Part shown: positions 40,851-49,235 of the stretch, one piece after another
How positions within the stretch are numbered: position 1 is the stretch's first letter
Layout: each line of letters starts with the position of its first letter
Origin: an uncultured Prevotellaceae bacterium
GTDB lineage: Bacteria; Bacteroidota; Bacteroidia; Bacteroidales; Bacteroidaceae
Direction of reading: 5' to 3'
Assembly: GCA_946617675.1 (NCBI GenBank)
Contig: CAMOKH010000097.1
Span: 23,611 to 87,610 of the forward strand
DNA: 64,000 nt
Translations under genes and position numbers: made by a program
The notes under the pieces: model-generated
Database searches by the model: none
Told to the model about the DNA's origin: nothing
The model's input: only the letters and a program-made list of their open reading frames with translations

Positions 40851-42203
40851 ATGCTTGAAGTCATCATAGCTGCCCTTGTGGGCATTGCCGTCGGCGTGGT
40901 GGCAGCCTACCTTGCGGCCAACCGCCGCTACACGGCGCTGCGCATCACGGCCGAAGCCACGGCGACGTCGCTCCGCCACACCGTCGCCGACCTGAAAGGC
41001 AAGACCGAGCTCGTGGCCAGTCTGCAGGCCGAGAACCGCCACCTCAACGCCCTGAGCCTCTCGCAGGAGAACGAGATCAGCCTGCTGAAGGAGCAGAGCG
41101 CCGCCGAGACGCGGCTGCGCCAGGAGCAGTTTCAGGAGCAGCTGAACGTCGTGCGCGAGCAGTTCCACAACCTGGCCGCCAACGTGCTGGCCAAGACCAG
41201 CGACCGCCTGAGGGACGAGAACCGCGAGGCCATGGAGCACATTACGCGGCCCATCGGCGACAGCTTCGCCGAGCTGCAGAAGGCCATCATGGAGAGCGAC
41301 CGCGAGGCCGCCAAGACCGCCGCCTCGCTGACCGAGCGGCTGCGGCAGGTTGGCGAGCAGGCCGAGCGCATGGACCGCACGGCGACACGGCTGACCAACG
41401 CCCTGCGCGGCGACTCGAAGCAGGCCGGCGACTGGGGCGAGCTGGTGCTGCAGGAGCTGCTCGATGCTCAGGGCTTCAAGCGGGGCCTTGACTACGACGT
41501 GCAGGACACCATCACCGACCAGGACGGCTTCGTCGTGCGCAACGACGACACGGGCCGCTCGATGCGCCCCGACGTGGTGCTCCACTACCCGGGCCACCAG
41601 GACGTGGTCATCGACGCGAAGGTGTCGATCAAGGCCTACTACGACTACGTGAACGAGCCGGCCGAGAGCGTGCGCCAGCAGATGCTCGACCGCCACGTGC
41701 AGAGCCTGCGCTCACACGTTAAGGAGCTGGCTGCGAAGGACTACAGCCGCTACATACAGCCGCCGCGGACGGCCATCGACTTCGTCATCATGTACGTGCC
41801 CAACGAGGCGGCCCTGCAGGTGGCGCTGAACCGCGACCCGAAGCTGTGGGCCGAGGCCTTCGACAAGAAAGTCTTTATTTCGAGCACGCAGAATCTCTTT
41901 GCCATTCTGCGCATGATACAGATTGCCTGGCGGCAGCACAACCAGACGGAGAACCAGAAGCGGATAGTGGGGCTGGCCGAGCAGCTCGTCTCGCGCATCG
42001 GACTCTTTGCCGAGCGTGCCGCCAGGGTGGGGCGCGACATCGACACACTGACGTCAGACTTCGCCGACATGCAGAAGTCGGTCGACGGCACGCGCGGCAT
42101 CCTGCAGAAGGCTAACGAGATGAAGCAGCTGGGCATCAAGGAGGACGTCAAACACCCGCTGCCGCCGACGGATACTACGAATTACACGAATTATACGAAT
42201 TAG
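40851..42203 (+). CDS. rmuC: DNA recombination protein RmuC
   Basis: GDWGELVLQELLDAQGF, RPDVVLHYPGHQDVVIDAKVSIKAYYDYVNE, RTAIDFVIMYVPNEAALQVAL. Confidence 0.93.
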   Translation: MLEVIIAALVGIAVGVVAAYLAANRRYTALRITAEATATSLRHTVADLKGKTELVASLQAENRHLNALSLSQENEISLLKEQSAAETRLRQEQFQEQLNVVREQFHNLAANVLAKTSDRLRDENREAMEHITRPIGDSFAELQKAIMESDREAAKTAASLTERLRQVGEQAERMDRTATRLTNALRGDSKQAGDWGELVLQELLDAQGFKRGLDYDVQDTITDQDGFVVRNDDTGRSMRPDVVLHYPGHQDVVIDAKVSIKAYYDYVNEPAESVRQQMLDRHVQSLRSHVKELAAKDYSRYIQPPRTAIDFVIMYVPNEAALQVALNRDPKLWAEAFDKKVFISSTQNLFAILRMIQIAWRQHNQTENQKRIVGLAEQLVSRIGLFAERAARVGRDIDTLTSDFADMQKSVDGTRGILQKANEMKQLGIKEDVKHPLPPTDTTNYTNYTN

Positions 42204-42241
42204 GGTGGGGCGTAATTCGTATAATTCGTGTAATTCGTAGT
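42174..42241. terminator. Perfect 29-bp inverted repeat of the ACGAATT family between convergent rmuC and symporter
   Basis: actacgaattacacgaattatacgaatta (42174-42202) and its exact reverse complement (42213-42241), 10-nt loop. Confidence 0.75.
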
Positions 42242-42260
42242 CGTGACTAAGCCGCGATTC

Positions 42261-43784
42261 TTACTTGTAGCACTCGAAGATGCTGTCTACCGTCTGGGCG
42301 GGCAGCTTCTTGCTGAGCAGACTGACAATCCAGACCACGGGGAAACCGCCCACCATGGCGATGGCACCGCAGTTGATGGGGTTGATGGGGTTGCCCAGCA
42401 GCATGTTGACCACCGTCAGGCCGACGCCCCAGATGAAGCAGGCCCAGACCGAGGCCGTCGTCACGCCGCGCCAGTAGAGGCCCAGCATGAACGGTGCGAG
42501 GAATGCACCGGCCAGCGCGCCCCACGAGATGCCCATGAGCTGGGCGATGAACGTCGGCGGGTTCAGCGCTATGAGCAGCGAGATGGCTATAAAGAACATA
42601 ATAAGTACGCGCATGACCACCACCTTGCGGCGCTCGATCTTCTCGGAGACGATGTCGTCGATGGTGCCTTCCTCGACCTCGCCCGGCAGCGACTTCTTGT
42701 CGCGGTAGATGAGGTCGAGCGTCATCGTCGAGCTCGACGTGAGCACCAGCGAGGCCAGCGTCGACATTGATGCCGACAGCACCAGCAGCACCACGAGGGC
42801 AATGAGCACGTCGGGCAGCGTGACGAGCATGGCCGGCACGATGGAGTCGAAGGCTATCTTGCCGTTGGCGCCAATCACGGGGTCGTACAGACGGCCGAAG
42901 CCGCCGAGGAAGTAGCAGCCGCCGGCCACGATGAAGGCGAAGACGGTAGAGATGACGGTGCCGCGGCGAATGGCGCTCTCGTCGGTGATGGAGTAGAACT
43001 TGCCCACCATCTGCGGCAGGCCCATCGTGCCGAGCGACGTCAGCACGACCACGCCGAGCAGGCCCCAGGGGTCGGGGCCGAACCAGGTGGCAAACAGGCC
43101 GCTGCCGGGCTCCGTCGAGCCGTCGGCGGGCAGCTGCGCCAGCTTCGTGACGGCCTCAGAGAGTCCGCCCTGGGCGGCGATGACGGCCACGATGACGGCC
43201 ACGATGCCGAAGAGCATGATGATGCCCTGAATGAAGTCGTTCATGGCCGTGGCCTTGTAGCCGCCGAGAATGACGTAGACGGCGGTGAGTATGGCCATGA
43301 TGACCACGCAGTACTCATAAGGTATGCCGAAGCCCATCTCGAAGAGGGTCGAGATGCCTTTGTAGACACCGGCGGTGTAGGGAATCAGGAACACGAAGGC
43401 AATAATCGAGGCCACCACGCGCAGGCCCTGGTCCTGGAAGCGGGTGCCGAAGAAGTCGGGCATGGTGCGGCTCTCGATGTGCTGCGTCATGAGCTTCGTG
43501 CGGCGGCCTAACAGCAGCCAGGCCAGCAGCGAGCCGATGACGGCGTTGCCCACGCCGATCCACGTTGAGCTGAGGCCGTACTTCCAGCCGAACTGTCCGG
43601 CGTAGCCCACGAAGACCACTGCCGAGAAATAAGAGGTGCCGAAGGCGAAGGCCGTCAGCCAGGGGCCCACGGCGCGCCCGCCGAGTACAAATCCGTCGAC
43701 ACTGCTGGCCTGCTTGCGGGTGTACACACCCACGCCAATCATCACGGCCAGGAAGATGATGGTTAAAAGAACCTTGATAATCAT
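42261..43784 (-). CDS. Sodium:solute symporter family protein
   Basis: Many TM helices; GGRAVGPWLTAFAFGTSYFSAVVFVGYAGQFGWKYG, ILGGYKATAMNDFIQGIIM, SSTMTLDLIYRDK. Confidence 0.9.
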   Translation of the reverse strand: MIIKVLLTIIFLAVMIGVGVYTRKQASSVDGFVLGGRAVGPWLTAFAFGTSYFSAVVFVGYAGQFGWKYGLSSTWIGVGNAVIGSLLAWLLLGRRTKLMTQHIESRTMPDFFGTRFQDQGLRVVASIIAFVFLIPYTAGVYKGISTLFEMGFGIPYEYCVVIMAILTAVYVILGGYKATAMNDFIQGIIMLFGIVAVIVAVIAAQGGLSEAVTKLAQLPADGSTEPGSGLFATWFGPDPWGLLGVVVLTSLGTMGLPQMVGKFYSITDESAIRRGTVISTVFAFIVAGGCYFLGGFGRLYDPVIGANGKIAFDSIVPAMLVTLPDVLIALVVLLVLSASMSTLASLVLTSSSTMTLDLIYRDKKSLPGEVEEGTIDDIVSEKIERRKVVVMRVLIMFFIAISLLIALNPPTFIAQLMGISWGALAGAFLAPFMLGLYWRGVTTASVWACFIWGVGLTVVNMLLGNPINPINCGAIAMVGGFPVVWIVSLLSKKLPAQTVDSIFECYK

Positions 43785-43790
43785 AAAAAA

Positions 43791-43932
43791 GCCCACCCAA
43801 GCCCTCCCCAAGGGAGGGGTGTTTGATGACATGATACGGTGGGAATATCTTTTATTTGTTAAACTTACAATTCTTTGTCTTATTTGCCCTTACATTCAGA
43901 CATCCCTCCCTTGGGGAGGGCTTGGGTGGGCC
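43791..43932. repeat. GC-rich inverted repeat filling the symporter-porin gap
   Basis: gcccacccaagccctccccaagggagggg (43791-43819) and ccctcccttggggagggcttgggtgggcc (43904-43932) flank an AT-rich core. Confidence 0.85.
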
Positions 43933-45021
43933 TTAGAATGCTACCTGTACTTGGGCCTGCAGCCAGTTATAGTCGTCGCCAATCATGTCGCCGCAGAGGC
44001 AGCGCGTGTACTGCAGCTGCAGGCGGCACTTCTTGTAGTACCAGTACTGCAGGCCGACGGTCAGGTTGGTCTGGTCCCAGCCGTCGACGCCGGTGTTGCG
44101 GTCGAAGGTCTCGCCGCTGGCCACCACGTCGAGGGCGTCGACCACGGGTATACAGAGTGTGGCGTAGCCGCCCTGGCTCTTCACGTCGCCGTCCTTGCCG
44201 CCGAGCCACTCGGCCCTGATGCTGGCCGGCCGTGCCTCCTTGTACTTGCTGCCGGTGTAAGGCTGCGTCTTATACTCGGCGCCCACCGAGTAGCGGTTGC
44301 GCTTGTAGTTGTCGCCCACCTCGATGTCGGGGTTCCAGCGTGCCGTGCCCACGGCGTTGCCCGTGCCGAGATAGCCCGAGCCCACGACGCGCAGGCCGTC
44401 GATCGGCCGTACCTCGAGCTTGGCGATGAAGTCCTTCTGGTTGTTCTGGTCGCGGCGGTTGATACCCTGTCCGCTCATCAGTGCCAGCTCATAGTGGATC
44501 TTGTTTTTGACAAGATCGCCATACACCATCAGTCCCATGTCGCGGCCGTAGTTGACGCCGTTCAGCGGGTCGGGACCCTCGCCGGCCAGGTAGAGCACGG
44601 CCTGCGAGTAGACGTCAATCAGTTCGAGGGCTGTGGGCGACAGCGGGTTCTCCATGGTGTAGGAGTGCTTGAACTGTCCCAGCCTGACGTTGAGAGATTT
44701 GTCGTTGCTGATGCGGTAGTCGGTGTAGAACTCTTGGACTACGCTTGAGAAGTCGTGCATAAACAGGAACGACCATCGGTCAGTGATGCGGGCCTTGGCC
44801 CATAGAAGCGTCCGCTTCAGGTTGTAGGAGTTCTGGCTCTTTCCGCCTGGGTCTTGGTACGACCATCCTCCTTGTGCATAACCATTGAGTGTGATGCGGC
44901 TGGTGAGCTCTTTCATCCAGTCTGTTTCTGAGTCACTCTTCTGTTGCCCCATGGCAGCAGTACTGCTGAACGCTGCCAGCACGGTGGCCAGCGTCAGGCT
45001 TTTCAAACATTCTTTTTTCAT
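43933..45021 (-). CDS. Outer-membrane porin (OprO/OprP-like)
   Basis: MKKECLKSLTLATVLAAFSSTAAMGQ signal; NVRLGQFKHSYTMENPLSPTALELID, AVGTARWNPDIEVGDNYKRNRYSVGAEYK; terminal Phe. Confidence 0.8.
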   Translation of the reverse strand: MKKECLKSLTLATVLAAFSSTAAMGQQKSDSETDWMKELTSRITLNGYAQGGWSYQDPGGKSQNSYNLKRTLLWAKARITDRWSFLFMHDFSSVVQEFYTDYRISNDKSLNVRLGQFKHSYTMENPLSPTALELIDVYSQAVLYLAGEGPDPLNGVNYGRDMGLMVYGDLVKNKIHYELALMSGQGINRRDQNNQKDFIAKLEVRPIDGLRVVGSGYLGTGNAVGTARWNPDIEVGDNYKRNRYSVGAEYKTQPYTGSKYKEARPASIRAEWLGGKDGDVKSQGGYATLCIPVVDALDVVASGETFDRNTGVDGWDQTNLTVGLQYWYYKKCRLQLQYTRCLCGDMIGDDYNWLQAQVQVAF

Positions 45022-45065
45022 TGTCTTTTCTCCATTTGGTAACGTTTTTGTCTGTTTATGCGCTG

Positions 45066-45073
45066 CAAAGGTA
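45066..45073 (-). promoter_or_regulatory. Bacteroidetes -7 box TACCTTTG for porin
   Basis: caaaggta on + strand upstream of 45021. Confidence 0.6.
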
Positions 45074-45236
45074 CATCTTTTTCGTGAATAACAAGCATTT
45101 TATTCGTAAAAATCGCAAAAATCTTACATTCTGCTATTCGGGTGGCTCCGGCCGCCGGCATCCCCACGCTTAGGTATATTTGCCGGCAGAACGTATTCGG
45201 CGAAAAATTCGACGTCGGTTTGTTGTAGAAAATGTT

Positions 45237-45244
45237 TAATTTTG
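45237..45244 (+). promoter_or_regulatory. Bacteroidetes -7 box TAATTTTG for AraC regulator
   Basis: gttTAATTTTGcaccc 29 nt before ATG at 45273. Confidence 0.65.
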
Positions 45245-45272
45245 CACCCGTTATTTACAAGAAGCACTATCT

Positions 45273-46157
45273 ATGGCAAATACGAATACAATCTTAGCCC
45301 AGCACGAACCGACGGCTGTCATTGAGGACGAGGTGATATTCCTGGAGAGCCTGAGCGAGGTGGAGCGGATACCGATGGACTCGCCGGTCAAGATGGAGTA
45401 CAACGCCATCATCCACTGCCGTCGGGGGCGCGTGTTGATCGAGCTCGGCGGCAACCAGCAGGTGAGGGTGGCTGAGAGTCAGATACTGCTCATACCGGCG
45501 CAGAAGTTGATGCAGCCCATGATGGCGAGCACCGATGTCGAGGTGGGCGTGCTGCTGGTCAGCGACCGCGTGCTGAAGTCGCTCCTTGGTCCGCAGATAG
45601 ACATTTGGAACCGCGCCATGTACCTGCACGAGACTTTCGTCATCGACACCAAGCGCTGGAGCGACGTGCTGCAAGGCCATACCCACAGCGTCTTCCGTGG
45701 CGAGAAGCCGATTCTGTACCGCGAGTTTGTGCTGACGTCGCTGCGCCTGTTCCTGCTGATTATCTGCGAGGAACTGTTGCACCTTGACACAACCGGGAAG
45801 ACGGACGACGGCGCGTCGTCGAATCGTGAGAAGATGCTCTTCAACCAGTTTCTCGACCTGCTGAAGCACGAGCCGCAGAAGCGGCGCCAGGTGGCCTACT
45901 ATGCCAACCAGCTCTGCATCACGCCGAAGTACCTGTCGACGCTGTGCCGAAACGTCAGCGGCAAGTCGCCCCTGCGCTGGATTACGGAGAGCGTGATGGA
46001 GGTCTGCTACCAGATGCTGCGCAATACCGACCTGACGGTGAAGGAAATTTCCAACCGTCTGGGATTCCCCAACTCGTCGTTCTTCGGCCAGTACTTCCGC
46101 GAGCAGGCCGGCATGACGCCGGTGGAATACCGTATTAAATATAAGAACCGACTCTGA
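45273..46157 (+). CDS. AraC family transcriptional regulator
   Basis: C-terminal HTH: YYANQLCITPKYLSTLCRNVSGKSPLRWI...VKEISNRLGFPNSSFFGQYFREQAGMTPVEYR. Confidence 0.9.
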   Translation: MANTNTILAQHEPTAVIEDEVIFLESLSEVERIPMDSPVKMEYNAIIHCRRGRVLIELGGNQQVRVAESQILLIPAQKLMQPMMASTDVEVGVLLVSDRVLKSLLGPQIDIWNRAMYLHETFVIDTKRWSDVLQGHTHSVFRGEKPILYREFVLTSLRLFLLIICEELLHLDTTGKTDDGASSNREKMLFNQFLDLLKHEPQKRRQVAYYANQLCITPKYLSTLCRNVSGKSPLRWITESVMEVCYQMLRNTDLTVKEISNRLGFPNSSFFGQYFREQAGMTPVEYRIKYKNRL

Positions 46158-46161
46158 AGCC

Positions 46162-47295
46162 ATGGAAAAAATAGACGTTGTAAAAGTCAGCAGCAAGCGC
46201 CAGCTCGACGACTTCATCGGCCTGCCTGACACCATCTACCGCGACTGTCAGCAGTACGTGCCCGACCTGGAAAGCGACACGCGCAGCCTGCTCGACCCCA
46301 AGCGGAATCCAGCCTTCGAGTTCTCAGCCATTCAGCCCTTTTTGGCCTATTGCGGCGGCAGCGCCGTAGGGCGCATCGTCGGCATCATCAACCGCAAGGC
46401 CAACGAGCGGTGGCAGACGCGCAACGTGAGGTTTGCACTCATCGAGTTCGTCGACGACCGCCGTGTCTCGGCCGCCCTGCTGCAGGCCGTCGCCGAGTGG
46501 GGACGCTCGCTGGGCATGGACCGCATAGAAGGTCCGCTGGGCATCACCGACTTCGACAAGGAGGGTATGCTCATCGAGGACTTCGACCTGACGGGAACGA
46601 TGAGCACCATCTACAATCCGCCCTACTACCACCTCCACTTAGAGGCCCTGGGCTTCGGGAAGGAGGTCGACTGGCTGCAGGTGCGCATCGAGGTGCCCCG
46701 CGAGGTGCCCGCCCGCTATGCCCGAACGGCACAGTACGCCCGTGAACAGATAGGGCTGCGCGTGGTCAAGCTGACCAACGGCCAGATTCTCCGTGGCGGC
46801 TATGGCAAGAAAGTCTTCGACCTGCTGAACACGGCCTACAGTCCGCTCTTCGGCTTCTCGCAGCTGTCGGAGCGGCAGGTCGACGACTTCCTGCGGAAGT
46901 ATCTGAGCCTGATAGACAAACGCCTCATACCCGTCGTGCTCAACGCCGAGGGCGAGGTGGTGGGCGTGGCCGTCACGATGGGCTGTCTGTCGCAGGCCAT
47001 GCGCAAGGCCCGCGGCCGTCTCTGGCCGATGGGCTGGTGGCACCTGCTCAAGGCGCTGAAGTGGCGCCGCGAGGGCAGTGCCGAGATGCTGCTCATCGCC
47101 GTGCGCCCCGACTATCAGGGTCTGGGCGTCAACGCGCTGTTCTTCGACGACCTTATACCTATATATAATCAGTTAGGGTTCCGCTGGGCCGAGACGGGGC
47201 CTCAGCTCGAAGACAACGTCCGCGAACTGTCGCAGTGGAAGCCGCTGAAGCCGCAGTACGTCAAACGCAGAAGATGTTACACTAAAAAGATATAA
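46162..47295 (+). CDS. GNAT-like acyltransferase family protein
   Basis: AVGRIVGIINRKANERW, PLGITDFDKEGMLIEDFD, LLIAVRPDYQGLGVNALFFDDLIPIYNQLGF. Confidence 0.65.
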   Translation: MEKIDVVKVSSKRQLDDFIGLPDTIYRDCQQYVPDLESDTRSLLDPKRNPAFEFSAIQPFLAYCGGSAVGRIVGIINRKANERWQTRNVRFALIEFVDDRRVSAALLQAVAEWGRSLGMDRIEGPLGITDFDKEGMLIEDFDLTGTMSTIYNPPYYHLHLEALGFGKEVDWLQVRIEVPREVPARYARTAQYAREQIGLRVVKLTNGQILRGGYGKKVFDLLNTAYSPLFGFSQLSERQVDDFLRKYLSLIDKRLIPVVLNAEGEVVGVAVTMGCLSQAMRKARGRLWPMGWWHLLKALKWRREGSAEMLLIAVRPDYQGLGVNALFFDDLIPIYNQLGFRWAETGPQLEDNVRELSQWKPLKPQYVKRRRCYTKKI

Positions 47296-47310
47296 ACAGA
47301 AAGAAAAGAA

Positions 47311-48531
47311 ATGCAACAAAGAGTAGTAATCACGGGAATGGGCATCTGGTCGTGCATCGGAACGACGCTCGACGAGGTGCGGCAGTCCCTGTTTGAGGGG
47401 CGCAGCGGCATCGTCTTCAGCCAGGAGCGCCGCGACGCGGGCTTCCGCTCGCCCATCTGCGGCAACGTGCCGCGCCCCGACCTAAAGAAAGTGTTGAGCC
47501 GCAACGTGCGGCAGATGATGCCCGAGGAGGCCCAGTATGCCTACATGGCCACCGTGCAGGCTCTTGAGCAGGCGCGGCTCACGCAAGACTATATCGACGC
47601 TCACGAGGTGGGCGTCATCTACGGCAACGACTCCGTGGCCGAGTCGACGATGGTGGCCATGGACAAGTTTCGGCAGGCCGGCTCGACGGCCGCCTGTGGC
47701 TCGGGAGCCATCTTCCAGTCGATGAACTCGACGGTGACGATGAACCTGGCCACGCTGTTCCACCTGAAGGGCATCAACCTGACGGCCTCGGCAGCCTGCG
47801 CCAGCGGGTCGCAGTCGCTGGGCCTGGGCTTCCTGCTCATCAAGAACGGCCTGCAGGACTGCATCGTCTGTGGCGGTGCTGAGGAGAACAATATGTACGG
47901 CATCGCATCGTTCGACGCCCTGCAGACGTTCTCAACCCGCATCGACGACCCCACGAAAGCCAGCCGACCCTTCGACCGCGACCGCGACGGGCTCGTGCCC
48001 AGCGGCGGTGCCGCCACGCTCGTCATCGAGAGCTACGACCACGCCGTGCGCCGCGGTGCGCCCATACTCGCCGAAATTCTGGGCTGGGGCTTCTCGGGCA
48101 ACGGCGACCACATCTCGACCCCCAACGTCGAGGGTCCTGCACGCTCGCTGCTGCGCTGTCTTGAGAGTGCCGGCGTCGAGCCCAGCGCCATCGGCTACGT
48201 CAACGCCCACGCCACGTCGACGCCCATCGGCGACAGCCGCGAGGCCGAGGCTATTGCCCGTGTGTTCGGCGACTACCGCGTGCCGGTGACGTCGACAAAG
48301 AGCCTGACGGGCCATGAGATGTGGATGGCCGGTGCCTCGGAAATCATCTATTCGATGCTGATGATGAAGAACGACTTCATCGGCGGTTCGCTCAACTTCG
48401 AGAATCCTGACGAGGTGACGCAGTGCATCAACGTCGTCGGCGAGACCCGCCAGCAGCACTTCGACACCTTCCTGAGCAACTCCTTCGGCTTCGGCGGCAC
48501 TAACTCGACGCTGATCATCAGGAACCTTTGA
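47311..48531 (+). CDS. Beta-ketoacyl-ACP synthase (FabF/aryl-polyene KS-like)
   Basis: TASAACASGSQSLGLG active-site Cys, NAHATSTPIGD, NSFGFGGTNSTLI. Confidence 0.92.
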   Translation: MQQRVVITGMGIWSCIGTTLDEVRQSLFEGRSGIVFSQERRDAGFRSPICGNVPRPDLKKVLSRNVRQMMPEEAQYAYMATVQALEQARLTQDYIDAHEVGVIYGNDSVAESTMVAMDKFRQAGSTAACGSGAIFQSMNSTVTMNLATLFHLKGINLTASAACASGSQSLGLGFLLIKNGLQDCIVCGGAEENNMYGIASFDALQTFSTRIDDPTKASRPFDRDRDGLVPSGGAATLVIESYDHAVRRGAPILAEILGWGFSGNGDHISTPNVEGPARSLLRCLESAGVEPSAIGYVNAHATSTPIGDSREAEAIARVFGDYRVPVTSTKSLTGHEMWMAGASEIIYSMLMMKNDFIGGSLNFENPDEVTQCINVVGETRQQHFDTFLSNSFGFGGTNSTLIIRNL

Positions 48532-48579
48532 CACATCGAAACATCGAAACATCAGAATAACAACAAAACAACGAAAGCA

Positions 48580-48822
48580 ATGACAAGAGAAGACATTATC
48601 GCAAAAGTGAACAGCCTGCTGGCTGAAGAGTTTGAAATCGACGAGAGCGAGTTCGCCCCCGAAGCTAACCTGAAAGAGACGCTCCAGCTCGACAGTATCA
48701 ACCTTGTTGACCTCATCGCCCTGGTGCAGTTCAACTACAAGATTACCATCCCCGTAGAGGACCTGAAGAAGATTCAGACCTTCAACAACCTCTATGACTA
48801 CATTGAGGAGCACCAGAGTTGA
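48580..48822 (+). CDS. Acyl carrier protein
   Basis: LKETLQLDSINLVDLIALVQFNYKITIPVEDL with the Dxx(I/S) pantetheinylation Ser. Confidence 0.9.
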   Translation: MTREDIIAKVNSLLAEEFEIDESEFAPEANLKETLQLDSINLVDLIALVQFNYKITIPVEDLKKIQTFNNLYDYIEEHQS

Positions 48823-49235
48823 AAGGCTACGACATTGAACGGCTGATACCACAGCGCTACCCGTTCGTCATGGTAGACCAGGTGGAGGTGCTGGGCGACA
48901 ACAGCGCCGCCACCACGCTGGCCGTGCGGGCCGACAACTACTTCATGCTGCCCGACGGCACACTGGCCGAGACGGGACTCATAGAGCACATCGCACAGTC
49001 GTGTTCGGCCCTGGCAGGCTGGCAGGCACTCGGACAGGCGGCCCAGGCCCCGCCGGTTGGCATCATCGGCGAGGTCAGGCACTTCGTCTGTCACCGTCGG
49101 CCCTGCGCCGGCGAGTGTGTCGCCACCACCGTGACCTTCGACATGACCTTTGGCAGTGTAACCCTGGCTACCGGCAAGTCGTTTGTCGGCGATGAGCCGA
49201 TAGCCGAAATCAGTCTGAAAATATTCATGCAATGA
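48819..49235 (+). CDS. 3-hydroxyacyl-ACP dehydratase-like hotdog protein (TTG start)
   Basis: LIPQRYPFVMVDQVEVLGDN...LAETGLIEHIAQSCSALAGWQAL resembles FabZ family. Confidence 0.82.
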   Translation: MKGYDIERLIPQRYPFVMVDQVEVLGDNSAATTLAVRADNYFMLPDGTLAETGLIEHIAQSCSALAGWQALGQAAQAPPVGIIGEVRHFVCHRRPCAGECVATTVTFDMTFGSVTLATGKSFVGDEPIAEISLKIFMQ

